Notes under the pieces: generated by a model | What the model was told of the DNA's origin: nothing | Seen by the model: the letters and a program-made list of their open reading frames with translations, nothing else | Database searches by the model: none | Translations under genes and position numbers: made by a program | In this document: positions 23,754 through 34,104 of the stretch, one piece after another | How positions within the stretch are numbered: the first letter of the stretch is position 1 | Layout of the letters: every line of letters begins with the position of its first letter | DNA from: Yersinia rochesterensis | GTDB lineage: Bacteria > Pseudomonadota > Gammaproteobacteria > Enterobacterales > Enterobacteriaceae | Reading direction: 5' to 3' | DNA length: 64,000 nt | NCBI RefSeq assembly: GCF_003600645.1 | Contig: NZ_CP032482.1 | Span: 1,240,001 to 1,304,000, forward strand

Positions 23754-24353
23754 ATGAATGAGACTAAAAAGCCCGGTATTATCAAACGATTATGGCATTG
23801 GTGGCGCAGGCCTAGCCGGCTGGCACTCGGGACGTTACTGCTGATTGGCTTTGTTAGTGGCATCATTTTCTGGGGCGGTTTTAATACCGGCATGGAAATG
23901 GCGAATACTGAGAAATTCTGTATTAGCTGCCATGAAATGAAAGACAACGTTTATCAGGAATACATGGGAACCATCCACTACAGCAACCGCAGTGGTGTGA
24001 AGGCGACCTGTCCGGATTGCCATGTTCCCCATGAGTGGGGGCCGAAAATGGTGCGTAAAATCAAGGCCAGCAAGGAATTGTATGCCAAAACTTTTGGTTT
24101 GATTGACACGCAGCAGAAGTTTGAGGCTCATCGCCTGACCATGGCTGAAAATGAGTGGGCGCGAATGAAAGCCAATGGTTCGCAAGAATGCCGCAACTGC
24201 CATAATTTCGACAATATGGACTTCACGGCACAGAAAACGGTGGCGGCGAAAATGCACAGTAAAGCCATTGAAGCAGGTAAAACCTGTATCGATTGCCATA
24301 AAGGTATTGCCCATAAGTTGCCGGATATGAAGGATGTGCCGACCGGTTTCTAA
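23754..24353 (+). CDS. napC: Membrane tetraheme cytochrome c NapC
   Basis: A 199-residue NapC/NirT quinol dehydrogenase. One N-terminal membrane anchor covers about residues 20-42. Four CXXCH motifs follow: CISCH, CPDCH, CRNCH and CIDCH. It takes electrons from quinol and gives them to NapB. With napGH missing, NapC is the only visible quinol route for this reductase. Last gene of the operon, followed by a strong terminator. Confidence 0.96.
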   Translation: MNETKKPGIIKRLWHWWRRPSRLALGTLLLIGFVSGIIFWGGFNTGMEMANTEKFCISCHEMKDNVYQEYMGTIHYSNRSGVKATCPDCHVPHEWGPKMVRKIKASKELYAKTFGLIDTQQKFEAHRLTMAENEWARMKANGSQECRNCHNFDNMDFTAQKTVAAKMHSKAIEAGKTCIDCHKGIAHKLPDMKDVPTGF

Positions 24354-24401
24354 TCCCCTGCGAACTTGAAACCGGGTTGGCTGCGCTCGTTAACCCGAAT
24401 C

Positions 24402-24440
24402 AAATGCTCTGTGGACTGCGTGTCGACAGAGCATTTTTTA
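24402..24440 (+). terminator. Rho-independent terminator of the nap operon
   Basis: Eleven-base stem AAATGCTCTGT/ACAGAGCATTT closing a 13-base loop, followed by a T run. Confidence 0.9.
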
Positions 24441-24489
24441 TTGCTATATTAGGTATCCTTTTGCATAATAAGACCTGTTAACTGGTCTT
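24441..24489 (+). promoter_or_regulatory. Promoter and palindromic operator of the stbDE pair
   Basis: A -35 box TTGCTA (24441-24446) and a -10 box CATAAT (24464-24469) are separated by 17 bases. A 20-base near-perfect palindrome (24470-24489), with AAGACC and GGTCTT arms around GTTAAC, adjoins the -10 box. It ends 12 bases before the antitoxin start. It is well placed for autorepression by the antitoxin complex, which is inferred. Confidence 0.65.
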
Positions 24490-24501
24490 TTGGGGGTGCT
24501 T

Positions 24502-24753
24502 ATGCCAAGTGTAATTTTGTCAGATACTAGCGCGAGTGTGAGTGAACTGAAGAAAAATCCCATGGCGACAGTGAATGCCGGAGCTGGTTTCCCTGTTGCT
24601 ATCCTGAACCGTAATCAACCTGCGTTTTATTGTGTGCCTGCTGAACTTTATGAACAAATAATGGAAGCGCTTGACGATAATGAATTGGCTAAGTTGGTTA
24701 ACGAACGTCGTAACCAACCACTTCATGATATTGATTTGGAAAGCTATTTATGA
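24502..24753 (+). CDS. stbD: Antitoxin, StbD/Phd-YefM-like
   Basis: An 83-residue antitoxin of the StbD type. The N-terminal DNA-binding part reads SVSELKKNPMATV and GFPVAILNRNQPAFYCVPAELYE. The acidic C-terminal tail (LHDIDLESYL) would wrap the toxin. The ATG at 24502 follows a GGGGG ribosome site, and an upstream TTG is unlikely. It overlaps the toxin gene by four bases. From memory it is nearly identical to StbD copies on enterobacterial plasmids, which suggests mobility. Confidence 0.85.
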   Translation: MPSVILSDTSASVSELKKNPMATVNAGAGFPVAILNRNQPAFYCVPAELYEQIMEALDDNELAKLVNERRNQPLHDIDLESYL

Positions 24754-25037
24754 TCTATACCGTTAAGTTCAGAGAAGAGGCGCTAAAGGAATGGCACAAA
24801 CTGGATAAGACGATACAACAGCAGTTCGCCAAAAAATTAAAAAAGTGCAGCGATAATCCACATATTGAGAGTGCTAAACTACGTGGGATGAAAGACTGTT
24901 ACAAAATTAAATTACGGTCCTCAGGTTTCCGACTAGTGTATGAAGTTATTGATGATATTTTGATAGTTGCTGTGGTTGCAGTAGGAAAAAGAGAACGTAG
25001 CGAGGTTTATAAACTTGCCAGTGAAAGATTACGCTAA
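24750..25037 (+). CDS. stbE: RelE-type mRNA interferase toxin, StbE
   Basis: A 95-residue basic protein with the RelE/ParE fold. Family blocks are KFREEALKEWHKLD, KLKKCSDNPHIESAKLRG and CYKIKLRSSGFRLVYEV, with the end VAVGKRERSEVYKLA. RelE family toxins cut mRNA on the ribosome. Cotranslated with the antitoxin. No inactivating change is seen, so the pair appears intact. Confidence 0.87.
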   Translation: MIYTVKFREEALKEWHKLDKTIQQQFAKKLKKCSDNPHIESAKLRGMKDCYKIKLRSSGFRLVYEVIDDILIVAVVAVGKRERSEVYKLASERLR

Positions 25038-25065
25038 TTATTGTTAGCCCGCTAAAGAAGGTGCT

Positions 25066-25641
25066 ATGTCAGTCAAAATTGAGAATATCCAAAAAGAACT
25101 GTTATCAAAAAACTGGTTCAAACTACATAAATATACCTTTGATTTAATAACCGATAATGGAACCCCGGTACAACAAACTCGTGAAGTGTATGACCGGGGG
25201 AATGGCGCGACTATTCTGTTATATAACCGCCCCAATGGCACTGTGGTGCTGACTAACCAATTTCGCATGCCAACCTATGTAAACGGTAATTCCGACGGTA
25301 TGTTGCTGGAAACCTGTGCCGGCTTGCTGGATAACGATTCACCGGAAGAATGTATTCGCCGTGAAGCGGTTGAAGAGACTGGTTATCAGGTCGATAAAGT
25401 ACAAAAACTGTTTGAGGCTTATATGTCACCGGGCGGAGTGACTGAAATTGTCCATTTCTTTGCCGCTGAATATCATCCGGATCAGAAAGTCACCGATGAT
25501 GTCGGTGTGGAGGACGAAGTTATTGAAGTGGTGGAGTTGCCGTTCACTGAAGCCATTGCCATGATGGCAGATGGCCGAATTAAAGATGGTAAAACCATTA
25601 TGCTGTTGCAGTATGCGCAAATTCACGGCTTATTAAATTAA
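25066..25641 (+). CDS. nudK: GDP-mannose pyrophosphatase NudK
   Basis: A 191-residue Nudix hydrolase that splits GDP-mannose to GMP and mannose-1-phosphate. The Nudix core reads REAVEETG with the preceding GLLDND. Other family blocks are [15 protein letters not shown] and [14 protein letters not shown] [15 protein letters not shown]. Length equals E. coli NudK (191). Start ATG at 25066 after a GAAGGTG site. It stands alone between the toxin-antitoxin pair and maeB. Confidence 0.93.
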   Translation: MSVKIENIQKELLSKNWFKLHKYTFDLITDNGTPVQQTREVYDRGNGATILLYNRPNGTVVLTNQFRMPTYVNGNSDGMLLETCAGLLDNDSPEECIRREAVEETGYQVDKVQKLFEAYMSPGGVTEIVHFFAAEYHPDQKVTDDVGVEDEVIEVVELPFTEAIAMMADGRIKDGKTIMLLQYAQIHGLLN

Positions 25642-25865
25642 TAATCTTCTTATGTGGATTACAGCGCTATGTTGTTGCCGTGATTTCGCGGCACTTAATT
25701 CTCCCATTGTTGATAACTCCCCCTGATTGATAAGTAAATTCTTCTGTTGATGCAAAAATGTTATGCAGAGTATGGCCTGCTTCATAGATTGTGATAATTC
25801 ACTCACTATACTGGTTCTGTTATTGGTCATACCACCTCAAAGCATAAAAGCAAAGGGAACCTACA

Positions 25866-28145
25866 ATGGACGAACAATTGAAACAGAGTGCGCTTGATTT
25901 TCACCAATATCCTACTCCAGGGAAAATTCAGGTGTCGCCAACCAAACCGCTAGCGACCCAACGGGATTTGGCGCTAGCTTATTCTCCTGGTGTTGCTGCA
26001 CCCTGTCTGGAAATTGCTGCCGATCCACTGGCCGCCTATAAATATACTGCGCGCGGGAACTTGGTCGCGGTTATTTCGAACGGTACTGCGGTACTGGGGC
26101 TGGGCAACATTGGCGCATTAGCGGGTAAGCCGGTCATGGAGGGGAAAGGGGTTCTGTTCAAGAAATTCTCCGGTATTGATGTGTTTGATATTGAGATAGA
26201 TGAACTCGATCCTGACAAACTGATCGACATTATTGCTTCGCTGGAACCCACTTTCGGCGGTATCAATCTGGAAGATATCAAAGCACCGGAATGTTTTTAT
26301 ATTGAGAAGAAACTGCGCGAGCGCATGAAAATCCCGGTGTTCCATGATGACCAACACGGCACGGCGATTATCTGTACCGCCGCGGTGCTCAACGGCTTGC
26401 GGGTGGTGAAGAAAGATATTAGTGATGTGAAATTGGTGGTCTCTGGGGCTGGGGCGGCATCCATTGCCTGCTTGAACTTGCTAGTCGCACTGGGATTAAA
26501 GCCACACAATATCACTGCATGTGATTCCAAGGGCGTGATTTATAAAGGCCGTGAAGCCAATATGGCGGAAACTAAAGCGGCTTACGCAATTGAAGATAAT
26601 GGTCAGCGCACACTGGGCGATGCTATGCCGGGTGCGGATATCTTCCTCGGCTGCTCCGGCCCCGGTGTGCTTACGCAAGACATGGTCAAAACCATGGCAC
26701 CTAGCCCGCTGATTCTGGCGTTGGCGAACCCGGAACCTGAAATTTTACCGCCATTAGCCAAAGCGGTGCGCCCAGATGCGATTATCTGCACTGGCCGCTC
26801 GGATTATCCTAATCAGGTCAACAACGTACTCTGCTTCCCGTTTATCTTCCGTGGTGCATTGGATGTAGGCGCGACCACCATTAACGAAGAAATGAAACTG
26901 GCTTGTGTGCATGCTATTGCCGATCTGGCACTGGCTGAGCAGAGTGATGTGGTGGCATCCGCTTATGGTGAACAAGACCTTTCCTTTGGCCCTGAATACA
27001 TCATTCCTAAACCATTCGACCCGCGTTTGATTGTGAAAATTGCACCGGCGGTGGCGAAAGCGGCGATGGAGTCCGGTGTGGCCACGCGCCCAATCACAGA
27101 TTTTAGTGCTTACGTCGAGAAACTGTCGGAATTTGTCTATAAAACCAACCTGTTTATGAAGCCGATTTTCTCGCAGGCGAAAAAAGAGATGAAGCGGGTG
27201 GTGTTGGCTGAAGGTGAAGAAGAGCGCGTATTACATGCTACTCAAGAGCTGATTTCTCAAGGGTTGGCGTATCCAATCTTGATTGGTCGCCCGAGTGTGA
27301 TTGAGACTCGACTGAAGAAATTGGGCCTGCAAATTACTGCCGGGAAAGACTTCGAAGTGGTTAATAATGAATCTGACCCGCGTTTTAAAGATTATTGGCA
27401 TGAATACTATCAAATCATGAAGCGCCGAGGCGTTTCACAGGAACAAGCGCGGCGCGCCGTGATTGGCAACCCAACACTGATTGGCTCCATCATGGTTCAT
27501 CGGGGCGAAGCCGATGCGATGATTTGCGGCACTATTGGCACTTATCATGAGCATTATGATGTGGTTGAGAAAGTCTTCGGTTTCCGCAAGGGCGCGCATG
27601 TGGCGGGCGCAATGAATGCGCTGCTGTTGCCCACCGGTAACACGTTTATCGCCGACACTTACGTCAATGATGACCCGACGCCAGAGCAGCTAGCCGAGAT
27701 TACCTTGATGGCGGCTGAAACGGTGCGCCGTTTTGGTATTGAGCCAAAAGTGGCGTTGTTGTCTCATTCAAGTTTTGGTACCTCGAATTGCCCTGCGGCC
27801 CGTAAAATGCGCCGTACTCTGGAATTGGTGAATCAGATGGCACCTGAACTGGAGATCGACGGTGAAATGCACGGTGATGCGGCGCTGGTGGAAAGTATCC
27901 GCCATAACCTGATGCCGGACAGCCCACTGAAAGGGGCGGCTAACGTGCTGATTATGCCGAATATGGAAGCGGCGCGAATCAGTTATAACTTGCTGCGCGT
28001 AACTTCTTCAGAGGGCGTAACAGTCGGGCCAGTGCTGATGGGGGTAGCAAAACCGGTGCATATTCTGACGCCGATTGCTTCGGTGCGCCGAATTGTGAAT
28101 ATGGTGGCGTTGGCGGTGGTTGAAGCACAAACCGAGCCACTATAA
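25866..28145 (+). CDS. maeB: NADP-dependent malic enzyme MaeB
   Basis: A 759-residue two-domain enzyme that converts malate to pyruvate and CO2 with reduction of NADP. Residues 1 to about 425 are the malic-enzyme part ([23 protein letters not shown](P) motif VVSGAGAAS). Residues about 430-759 are a phosphotransacetylase-like domain, thought to be regulatory. Length equals E. coli MaeB. The ATG follows AAAGGGA. It is monocistronic. Confidence 0.97.
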   Translation: MDEQLKQSALDFHQYPTPGKIQVSPTKPLATQRDLALAYSPGVAAPCLEIAADPLAAYKYTARGNLVAVISNGTAVLGLGNIGALAGKPVMEGKGVLFKKFSGIDVFDIEIDELDPDKLIDIIASLEPTFGGINLEDIKAPECFYIEKKLRERMKIPVFHDDQHGTAIICTAAVLNGLRVVKKDISDVKLVVSGAGAASIACLNLLVALGLKPHNITACDSKGVIYKGREANMAETKAAYAIEDNGQRTLGDAMPGADIFLGCSGPGVLTQDMVKTMAPSPLILALANPEPEILPPLAKAVRPDAIICTGRSDYPNQVNNVLCFPFIFRGALDVGATTINEEMKLACVHAIADLALAEQSDVVASAYGEQDLSFGPEYIIPKPFDPRLIVKIAPAVAKAAMESGVATRPITDFSAYVEKLSEFVYKTNLFMKPIFSQAKKEMKRVVLAEGEEERVLHATQELISQGLAYPILIGRPSVIETRLKKLGLQITAGKDFEVVNNESDPRFKDYWHEYYQIMKRRGVSQEQARRAVIGNPTLIGSIMVHRGEADAMICGTIGTYHEHYDVVEKVFGFRKGAHVAGAMNALLLPTGNTFIADTYVNDDPTPEQLAEITLMAAETVRRFGIEPKVALLSHSSFGTSNCPAARKMRRTLELVNQMAPELEIDGEMHGDAALVESIRHNLMPDSPLKGAANVLIMPNMEAARISYNLLRVTSSEGVTVGPVLMGVAKPVHILTPIASVRRIVNMVALAVVEAQTEPL

Positions 28146-28186
28146 AACCTCTTCCGCTTCGGTAGTTTTTTGTGAAATGAAAAACT

Positions 28187-28312
28187 TATACCCAAAGTAA
28201 TTGGAGTTGCAGGTAGGCAGCCAGCAAGCAAATCCCGATGAGCTTACACTTGTAAGTGATTCGGGTGAGTGCGCGCAGCTAACAACCCTGCGGCTTCAAG
28301 AACGAAGGGTAT
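28187..28312. repeat. ERIC element (about 126 bp)
   Basis: Runs from TATACCCAAAGTAATTGG to ACGAAGGGTAT, with the central ATCCCGATGAGCTTACACTT and the ATTCGGGTGAG arm. It lies between convergent maeB and yaiI and includes the last five sense codons and stop of yaiI. Confidence 0.88.
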
Positions 28313-28768
28313 TTCGGCGGTTTTTGCTGGCCTGCTGTAACCACTTATCCAGCTCGTTGGCAAATTGCTGGCGATCCCGCTGATTTAAGGTGTTGGGGCC
28401 GCCGGTTTGAATACCACTGGCGCGCATGGTGTCCATAAAGTCGCGCATATTCAACCGCTCACGAATGGTATCCGGGGTATAACGCTCACCGCGAGGGTTT
28501 AGCGCAATCCCCCCTTTTTCAATCACTTCTGCCGCCAGCGGAATATCGGCGGTGATCACTAAGTCGTTTTTTTCGACGCGCTGCACGATTTCGTTATCGG
28601 CAACATCAAAGCCGGAAGCAACCTGTAAGGTGCGGATAAACTTCGAGGGCGGTGTTTTAAGTGGCTGATTTGCCACCAAAGTGACCATCATGCCGGTTCT
28701 GTCTGCGGCACGAAATAATACATCCTTAATGACATTCGGACAGGCGTCTGCATCAACCCAAATTTGCA

Positions 28769-28769
<1 letters not shown>
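28296..28769 (-). CDS. yaiI: YaiI/YqxD family protein (UPF0178)
   Basis: A 157-residue predicted PIN-like nuclease-fold protein. Family blocks are [36 protein letters not shown] and [14 protein letters not shown], with Asp residues suited to metal binding. Activity is undetermined. It begins one base inside the hemF stop (TGATG), indicating coupling. The C-terminal residues NTLRS come from ERIC DNA. Confidence 0.9.
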
Positions 28770-29746
<977 letters not shown>

Positions 29747-29930
29747 TTACTGTCATTGTTGTACTCTCGGTGCGTATGAGTGCTGAATGGGAAATATTCT
29801 GGCGAGATTTATCTGGATCTTCTCAAATATCATTACGGACTATCACTATGGGAAATATCACTTTATTATTGCGTGATATAATAAGGCGTAATGATCAACA
29901 TATTCATTTTACTCAAGGGTGCGAATATCC

Positions 29931-30356
29931 ATGGAAATCCGCGTATTTCAGCAAGGCGATTTTGAAGAAGTGATTCTGCTGTGGGAGCATTGCGATTTGT
30001 TGCGGCCATGGAACGACCCAGAAATGGATATTGAGCGTAAGCTGAATCATGACCCCGAATTGTTCCTGGTAGCGGAAGTCAGCGGCGCGATTGTCGGCTC
30101 GGTGATGGGCGGTTATGACGGCCACCGAGGCTCCGCTTATTATCTGGGAGTTCACCCTGACTTTCGTGGTCGTGGCTTTGCCAATGCGCTGATCAGCCGC
30201 CTTGAGAAGAAACTCATCGCCCGTGGCTGCCCGAAGCTCAATATCATGGTGCGCGAAGACAATGACGCAGTCATTGGCATGTATGAAAAGCTCGATTACG
30301 AAACCCAAGACAGCATCATGCTGGGCAAACGGTTGATTGTCGATCAGGAGTATTGA
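29931..30356 (+). CDS. ypeA: GNAT acetyltransferase YpeA
   Basis: A 141-residue acetyl-CoA-dependent N-acetyltransferase. The acetyl-CoA loop is [14 protein letters not shown]. Other YpeA blocks are [31 protein letters not shown] and MYEKLDYE. The ATG at 29931 is chosen because it gives MEIRVFQ as in E. coli YpeA. It diverges from hemF. The target amine is unknown. Confidence 0.92.
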   Translation: MEIRVFQQGDFEEVILLWEHCDLLRPWNDPEMDIERKLNHDPELFLVAEVSGAIVGSVMGGYDGHRGSAYYLGVHPDFRGRGFANALISRLEKKLIARGCPKLNIMVREDNDAVIGMYEKLDYETQDSIMLGKRLIVDQEY

Positions 30357-30485
30357 GGGTTTAGTGGGTTGAATTTTAAATATATTTAATTCATACCTGC
30401 TGAGGGAATTAAGGTGTTAGTGTCTACCTGGCCGAATCATTGACTGCCCGTTGACCTTAAAATAAATAGACTCATCGGGATTAAT

Positions 30486-30642
30486 GAGCCTCATCCTGGA
30501 GGCTCACCCTACGGGCTAGCATAAATGCTGTTCAAATCGGTTCCCGACCGATTTGTTATTCACTTGCTGCTTACCTGCGCTTCCAATGATTGTGCGGCGT
30601 GACATTATTATCTGGAGTCGCAAGCCAAAGAGCTGCGACTCC
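30486..30642. repeat. Cluster of three hairpin-forming inverted repeats
   Basis: Three perfect inverted repeats lie in the 309-base ypeA to YgiW-like gap. They are GAGCCTC/GAGGCTC (30486-30505), AAATCGG/CCGATTT (30534-30554) and GGAGTCGCA/TGCGACTCC (30614-30642). The last may terminate the YgiW-like gene but has no T run. The first two look like part of another intergenic repeat family. Confidence 0.55.
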
Positions 30643-30665
30643 CATAATTTTAGCTATCAGATTGA

Positions 30666-31079
30666 TTATTTAATCTTGGTAATGTTTTTCACATCGACTT
30701 CCACAGAGTTCCAGTCTTTATCTACTTTCCCTTCGATTTGGACTTTATCTTGTGGCGTAATGGTTTGGCCTTTCCAACGCTTGCTGTCGATATCCACCGT
30801 AATGGTGCCGGTGCTATCGCGGAAAGTATAGGTATCATGGCTGAGCCGCTCTACGATGCTCCCTTGTAAAGTGACATAGGCGTCATCACGCATGGTACTC
30901 ACTTTATCTACCGTCGTGCTACTGGTGCTCGGGCCAGAGAAGCCGCCTTGTGTTGCTGGCTGAGCCTGTGTTGTTGCCGGGCCGTCAAAACCCCCTTGCG
31001 CAGTGTTTGTCGCACTTTGCGCCAGTAATGGCGTGCTGCATAACATAACCAAGGTGGCAGCTAAGGTCAGTTTCTTCAT
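30666..31079 (-). CDS. YgiW/YdeI family periplasmic stress protein (BOF domain)
   Basis: A 137-residue periplasmic protein. The signal peptide covers about residues 1-20 (MKKLTLAATLVMLCSTPLLA). A low-complexity spacer with two GGF-GP repeats (QGGFDGPATT, QGGFSGPSTS) follows. The bacterial OB-fold (BOF) domain covers about residues 60-137 (YVTLQGSIVERLSHDTYTFRD, WNSVEVDVKNI). Members such as E. coli YgiW aid tolerance to peroxide, acid and cationic peptides. No regulator sits beside it. Confidence 0.88.
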   Translation of the reverse strand: MKKLTLAATLVMLCSTPLLAQSATNTAQGGFDGPATTQAQPATQGGFSGPSTSSTTVDKVSTMRDDAYVTLQGSIVERLSHDTYTFRDSTGTITVDIDSKRWKGQTITPQDKVQIEGKVDKDWNSVEVDVKNITKIK

Positions 31080-31288
31080 TTTATTGCTCCTTCAATGAAT
31101 GAATTATTGCATTTGAAACCAGAGACCTTTTCGGCCTCGCTACCCAATACTAGACTAAAATCACATTAGAATTTACTGATTATAAGAAAGAATGATGAAA
31201 GCTGATTGTGTTATGGCACTTTTTCAGCGAGTTGGACTCCAATCTCTGGTTATCATTTTTCAACTGTCATGCTTTTGCTTCTGTGCAA

Positions 31289-31332
31289 GGTTCTCTGTAA
31301 AAAGGTTCTTTGTAGAAAATGTTCTTTGCAGA
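31289..31332 (+). repeat. Three short direct repeats in the yfeY leader
   Basis: GTTCTCTGTAAAA, GTTCTTTGTAGAA and GTTCTTTGCAGAC start at 31290, 31305 and 31321, a 15-16 base period. They lie 40-80 bases before the yfeY start. Confidence 0.5.
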
Positions 31333-31371
31333 CAAGCTGATGGGATGCAGTGGTTTTTTAAGGAGTTTTAG

Positions 31372-31983
31372 ATGAATATTCGCCTACGGTTGTCAGGGGT
31401 GCGCTTGTTATTACTGGGGGCCCCTCTGTTATTGGCCGGGTGTTCAGCCACGTCCGGGTTTTCTTGGTCAAGTTTGTCTCCGCTTAATTGGTTTAGTGGC
31501 AGCAGCAGTATGCAAGTGACTGATAATGGTGTCGGTGGTATCACGGCCAGTACCCCTTTGAGCGAAAATGAGATTAAAGAAGGGCTGAAAGGTGATTATC
31601 GGTTGCGCAGCGGTATGGCAACTAATGATGGCAAGCTGGTTTCTTTCTACCAAGCCATGAAAGAAAACCAAGTTAAGTTGGTTATCTCTGGTCAGCCCAA
31701 AGGCACGGTAGAGCGCATTGATGTCATGGATAAAGATATTCCGAGCCAATGGGGCGTTAGTATTGGTGCGCCATTCAGTCAGTTATATAAAAAAGCTTTT
31801 GGTGTTTGTCAGAAAGGCACTGGTGATGATAGTGGGCAAATAGAATGTGCCGCGCCCGATAGCAAGCATGTTAGCTATTTATTTGCGGGCAACTGGCATG
31901 GCCCTGAGGGCTTAATGCCATCTGACGATACTTTGCAAAGCTGGAAAGTGAGCAAGATTATCTGGCGTGCTAAAAGCGAATAA
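31372..31983 (+). CDS. yfeY: Outer-membrane lipoprotein YfeY
   Basis: A 203-residue predicted lipoprotein. The signal peptide ends in the lipobox LLLAGC with the modified Cys at about residue 24. The mature part contains LKGDYRLRSGM and a C-terminal block ending in WKVSKIIWRAK. The E. coli homologue is described as a sigma-E regulated lipoprotein. I could not find a convincing sigma-E promoter here. It is followed by yfeX in the same order as E. coli. Function is unknown. Confidence 0.87.
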   Translation: MNIRLRLSGVRLLLLGAPLLLAGCSATSGFSWSSLSPLNWFSGSSSMQVTDNGVGGITASTPLSENEIKEGLKGDYRLRSGMATNDGKLVSFYQAMKENQVKLVISGQPKGTVERIDVMDKDIPSQWGVSIGAPFSQLYKKAFGVCQKGTGDDSGQIECAAPDSKHVSYLFAGNWHGPEGLMPSDDTLQSWKVSKIIWRAKSE

Positions 31984-32157
31984 ATATTATTCTCCTGTTA
32001 AGGCGCGGCTTACATTTAGCGCCTTAATAATAATCCCATCCCGTTAAAAACCCTTTTCCCTTCACCCAATTTTATTTTGCGTTGACACAAGGTTATTTTA
32101 ATCGCTTCAGTTATGATATTTGGCATAATCGATATGGTTTTTTAGTGAGGAAAAGAA

Positions 32158-33063
32158 ATGACTCAAGTTCAGAGTGGCATTTTGCTGGAGCATTGCCGTT
32201 TTGCCATTTTTATGGAAGCAAGAGTACAGGGCGAATTTGATGCCATTCGCCAAGGGTGCAAAAAATTCTGCCTTTCATTGCAAGAGTTACAACAAAAATT
32301 CCCTAATGAGCATTTGGGCGCAGTTATCGCGTTTGGTTCAGATATTTGGCATGACCTATCCAATGGTCAAGGTGCACCAGAATTAAAGCCTTTTGTTGCC
32401 TTGGGCAAAGCGCCGATGATTGCTCCTGCCACCCAACGTGATTTATTGATTCATATTCAGTCATTACGCCAAGATATTAACTTTACTTTAGCACAAGCCG
32501 CTATTGCCGCTTTTGGTGATGCTATTGCAGTTGAAGAAGAGACCCATGGTTTCCGTTGGGTGGAAGAGCGTGATTTTACTGGCTTTATTGACGGTACAGA
32601 GAATCCGCAAGGAGAAAGTCGGCCAGAAGTTGCTGTCATTGCTGAGGGCGAAGAAGATGCCGGTGGCAGTTATGTATTAGTTCAGCGCTATGAGCATGAC
32701 CTGAAAAAATGGCAGCGTATCCCGGAACATAAACAAGAACAAATTGTGGGGCGGACCAAGCATGACAGCGAAGAGTTGCCATCGGACCAGCGCCCTGATA
32801 CTTCCCATGTTAGCCGGGTTGACCTTAAAGAGAATGGCAAAGGGCTGAAAATTCTACGTCAAAGTTTGCCTTACGGCACCGCCAGCGGTAAACACGGTTT
32901 GTATTTCATTGCCTATTGTGCGCGCTTACACAATATCGAGCAGCAATTATTGAGCATGTTCGGCTCAATTGACGGCAAGCACGATCTGTTATTAGGTTTT
33001 AGTAAGCCAGTGACCGGCAGTTATTACTTTGCGCCGTCACTAACTAAATTATTGTCTTTATAA
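32158..33063 (+). CDS. yfeX: Dye-decolorizing heme peroxidase YfeX
   Basis: A 301-residue cytosolic DyP-type peroxidase. The distal GXXDG motif is GFIDGTENP with catalytic Asp145. The proximal heme ligand is likely H217 in [10 protein letters not shown], and the distal Arg is probably R234 in ILRQSLPYG. There is no signal peptide, unlike EfeB. YfeX has been reported to oxidise porphyrinogens; release of iron from heme is disputed. The ATG follows GAGGAAAAGA. Confidence 0.94.
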   Translation: MTQVQSGILLEHCRFAIFMEARVQGEFDAIRQGCKKFCLSLQELQQKFPNEHLGAVIAFGSDIWHDLSNGQGAPELKPFVALGKAPMIAPATQRDLLIHIQSLRQDINFTLAQAAIAAFGDAIAVEEETHGFRWVEERDFTGFIDGTENPQGESRPEVAVIAEGEEDAGGSYVLVQRYEHDLKKWQRIPEHKQEQIVGRTKHDSEELPSDQRPDTSHVSRVDLKENGKGLKILRQSLPYGTASGKHGLYFIAYCARLHNIEQQLLSMFGSIDGKHDLLLGFSKPVTGSYYFAPSLTKLLSL

Positions 33064-33084
33064 TTGCTCTTATTCTGAATGACA

Positions 33085-33106
33085 AAAGGTCGGTTTCCCG
33101 GCCTTT
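33085..33106. terminator. Bidirectional terminator between yfeX and nanA
   Basis: AAAGG(T)CGG pairs with CCGGCCTTT across a short loop, between two convergent genes. It is flanked by A-rich and T-rich sequence on either side. Confidence 0.6.
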
Positions 33107-33135
33107 ATCTTTTGGTGACTCATTCGGTATTGTAA

Positions 33136-34026
33136 TTACATCGCTATTGCGTCGCGCATTCTGTTGACGACGGTCTGTTTCTGTTCTTTGGTCAGTGTGC
33201 GCAATGGTAAGCGCGGATTACCGGCATCAATGCCGTGTAATTGCATTGCTGCTTTACCAGCGGCAACACCACCAAATTCAACTAAGACGCGAATAAGTGC
33301 AATAACCTGATCCATACCGCGTTGCACAGCAACTTGGTTACCTGCATTAAAATCAGCAATAATTTTATGGAACAACGGCGCTGCATAATTATAAGTGCTG
33401 CCAACTGCGCCAATAGCGCCGACGGCCAGACCACCCGGTAAATGCTCATCAACCCCGAATGGAATATCAAATTTACCGCCGCTGACACGCAGACAGCGCT
33501 GGAATTCATACAAATCCGCATTATTGAATTTAATCCCTGACAGGTTTGGGATTTTTGATTCGGCTTTGATGAGGAATTGTTCCATATCCAAATTCACACC
33601 GGACATTCCGGAATGATAATAATAAAAGCCTTTCGAGGGAGCCGCTGCCGCGATTGCCTGACAATAAGCAATAAGGTCGTCAATATTACCCGGTTTGAAG
33701 AAGCAAGGGCCGATGGCCGAGGTTGCGAAGATATCCAGTGTTTCGGCATGGCGAGAAAGGTCGACGGCATCTTTAATACTCAATGCGCCAGTATGTAAGG
33801 TAATACTCAGTTTACCTTGCGCCGCTTTTACCCAGCGCTCGGCAACTTTTTTGCGCTCTTCTACTGAGCAATGAATACCTTCACCCGTGGTGCCACACAC
33901 ATAGACCCCTGTCACACCATCATTGACCAGATGCTCGGCAATTTGGTCGATGACGGGATAATTAACTTCACCCTGCTCATCAAAGGGAGTGTGCGGAGCT
34001 GCGATCAGGCCGGTTAACTTTTTCAT
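33136..34026 (-). CDS. nanA: N-acetylneuraminate lyase
   Basis: A 296-residue class I aldolase that cleaves sialic acid to N-acetylmannosamine and pyruvate. Substrate carboxylate motif GTTGEG is at about 45-50, catalytic Tyr137 is in FYYYHSG, and the Schiff-base Lys166 is in SGIKFNN. The ATG at 34026 follows AAGGATG, and the longer frame to 34095 is rejected. Transcribed after nanE with a 78-base gap. Confidence 0.93.
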   Translation of the reverse strand: MKKLTGLIAAPHTPFDEQGEVNYPVIDQIAEHLVNDGVTGVYVCGTTGEGIHCSVEERKKVAERWVKAAQGKLSITLHTGALSIKDAVDLSRHAETLDIFATSAIGPCFFKPGNIDDLIAYCQAIAAAAPSKGFYYYHSGMSGVNLDMEQFLIKAESKIPNLSGIKFNNADLYEFQRCLRVSGGKFDIPFGVDEHLPGGLAVGAIGAVGSTYNYAAPLFHKIIADFNAGNQVAVQRGMDQVIALIRVLVEFGGVAAGKAAMQLHGIDAGNPRLPLRTLTKEQKQTVVNRMRDAIAM

Positions 34027-34104
34027 ACGCATCCTTAATAAATCAGAGAGAGTGGGGGCATGGTTAGCCAAAATAGTTTTGGGTACAAGTGACATCTCGT
34101 GTGA

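Noticed and set aside
30553..30831. Plus-strand frame opposite the YgiW-like gene
   Set aside because: Crosses the hairpin cluster and runs antisense to a clear gene, with no ribosome site.
31200..31260. Sigma-E promoter for yfeY
   Set aside because: A GGCACTT word could be a -35 element, but no matching -10 box lies at the right distance.
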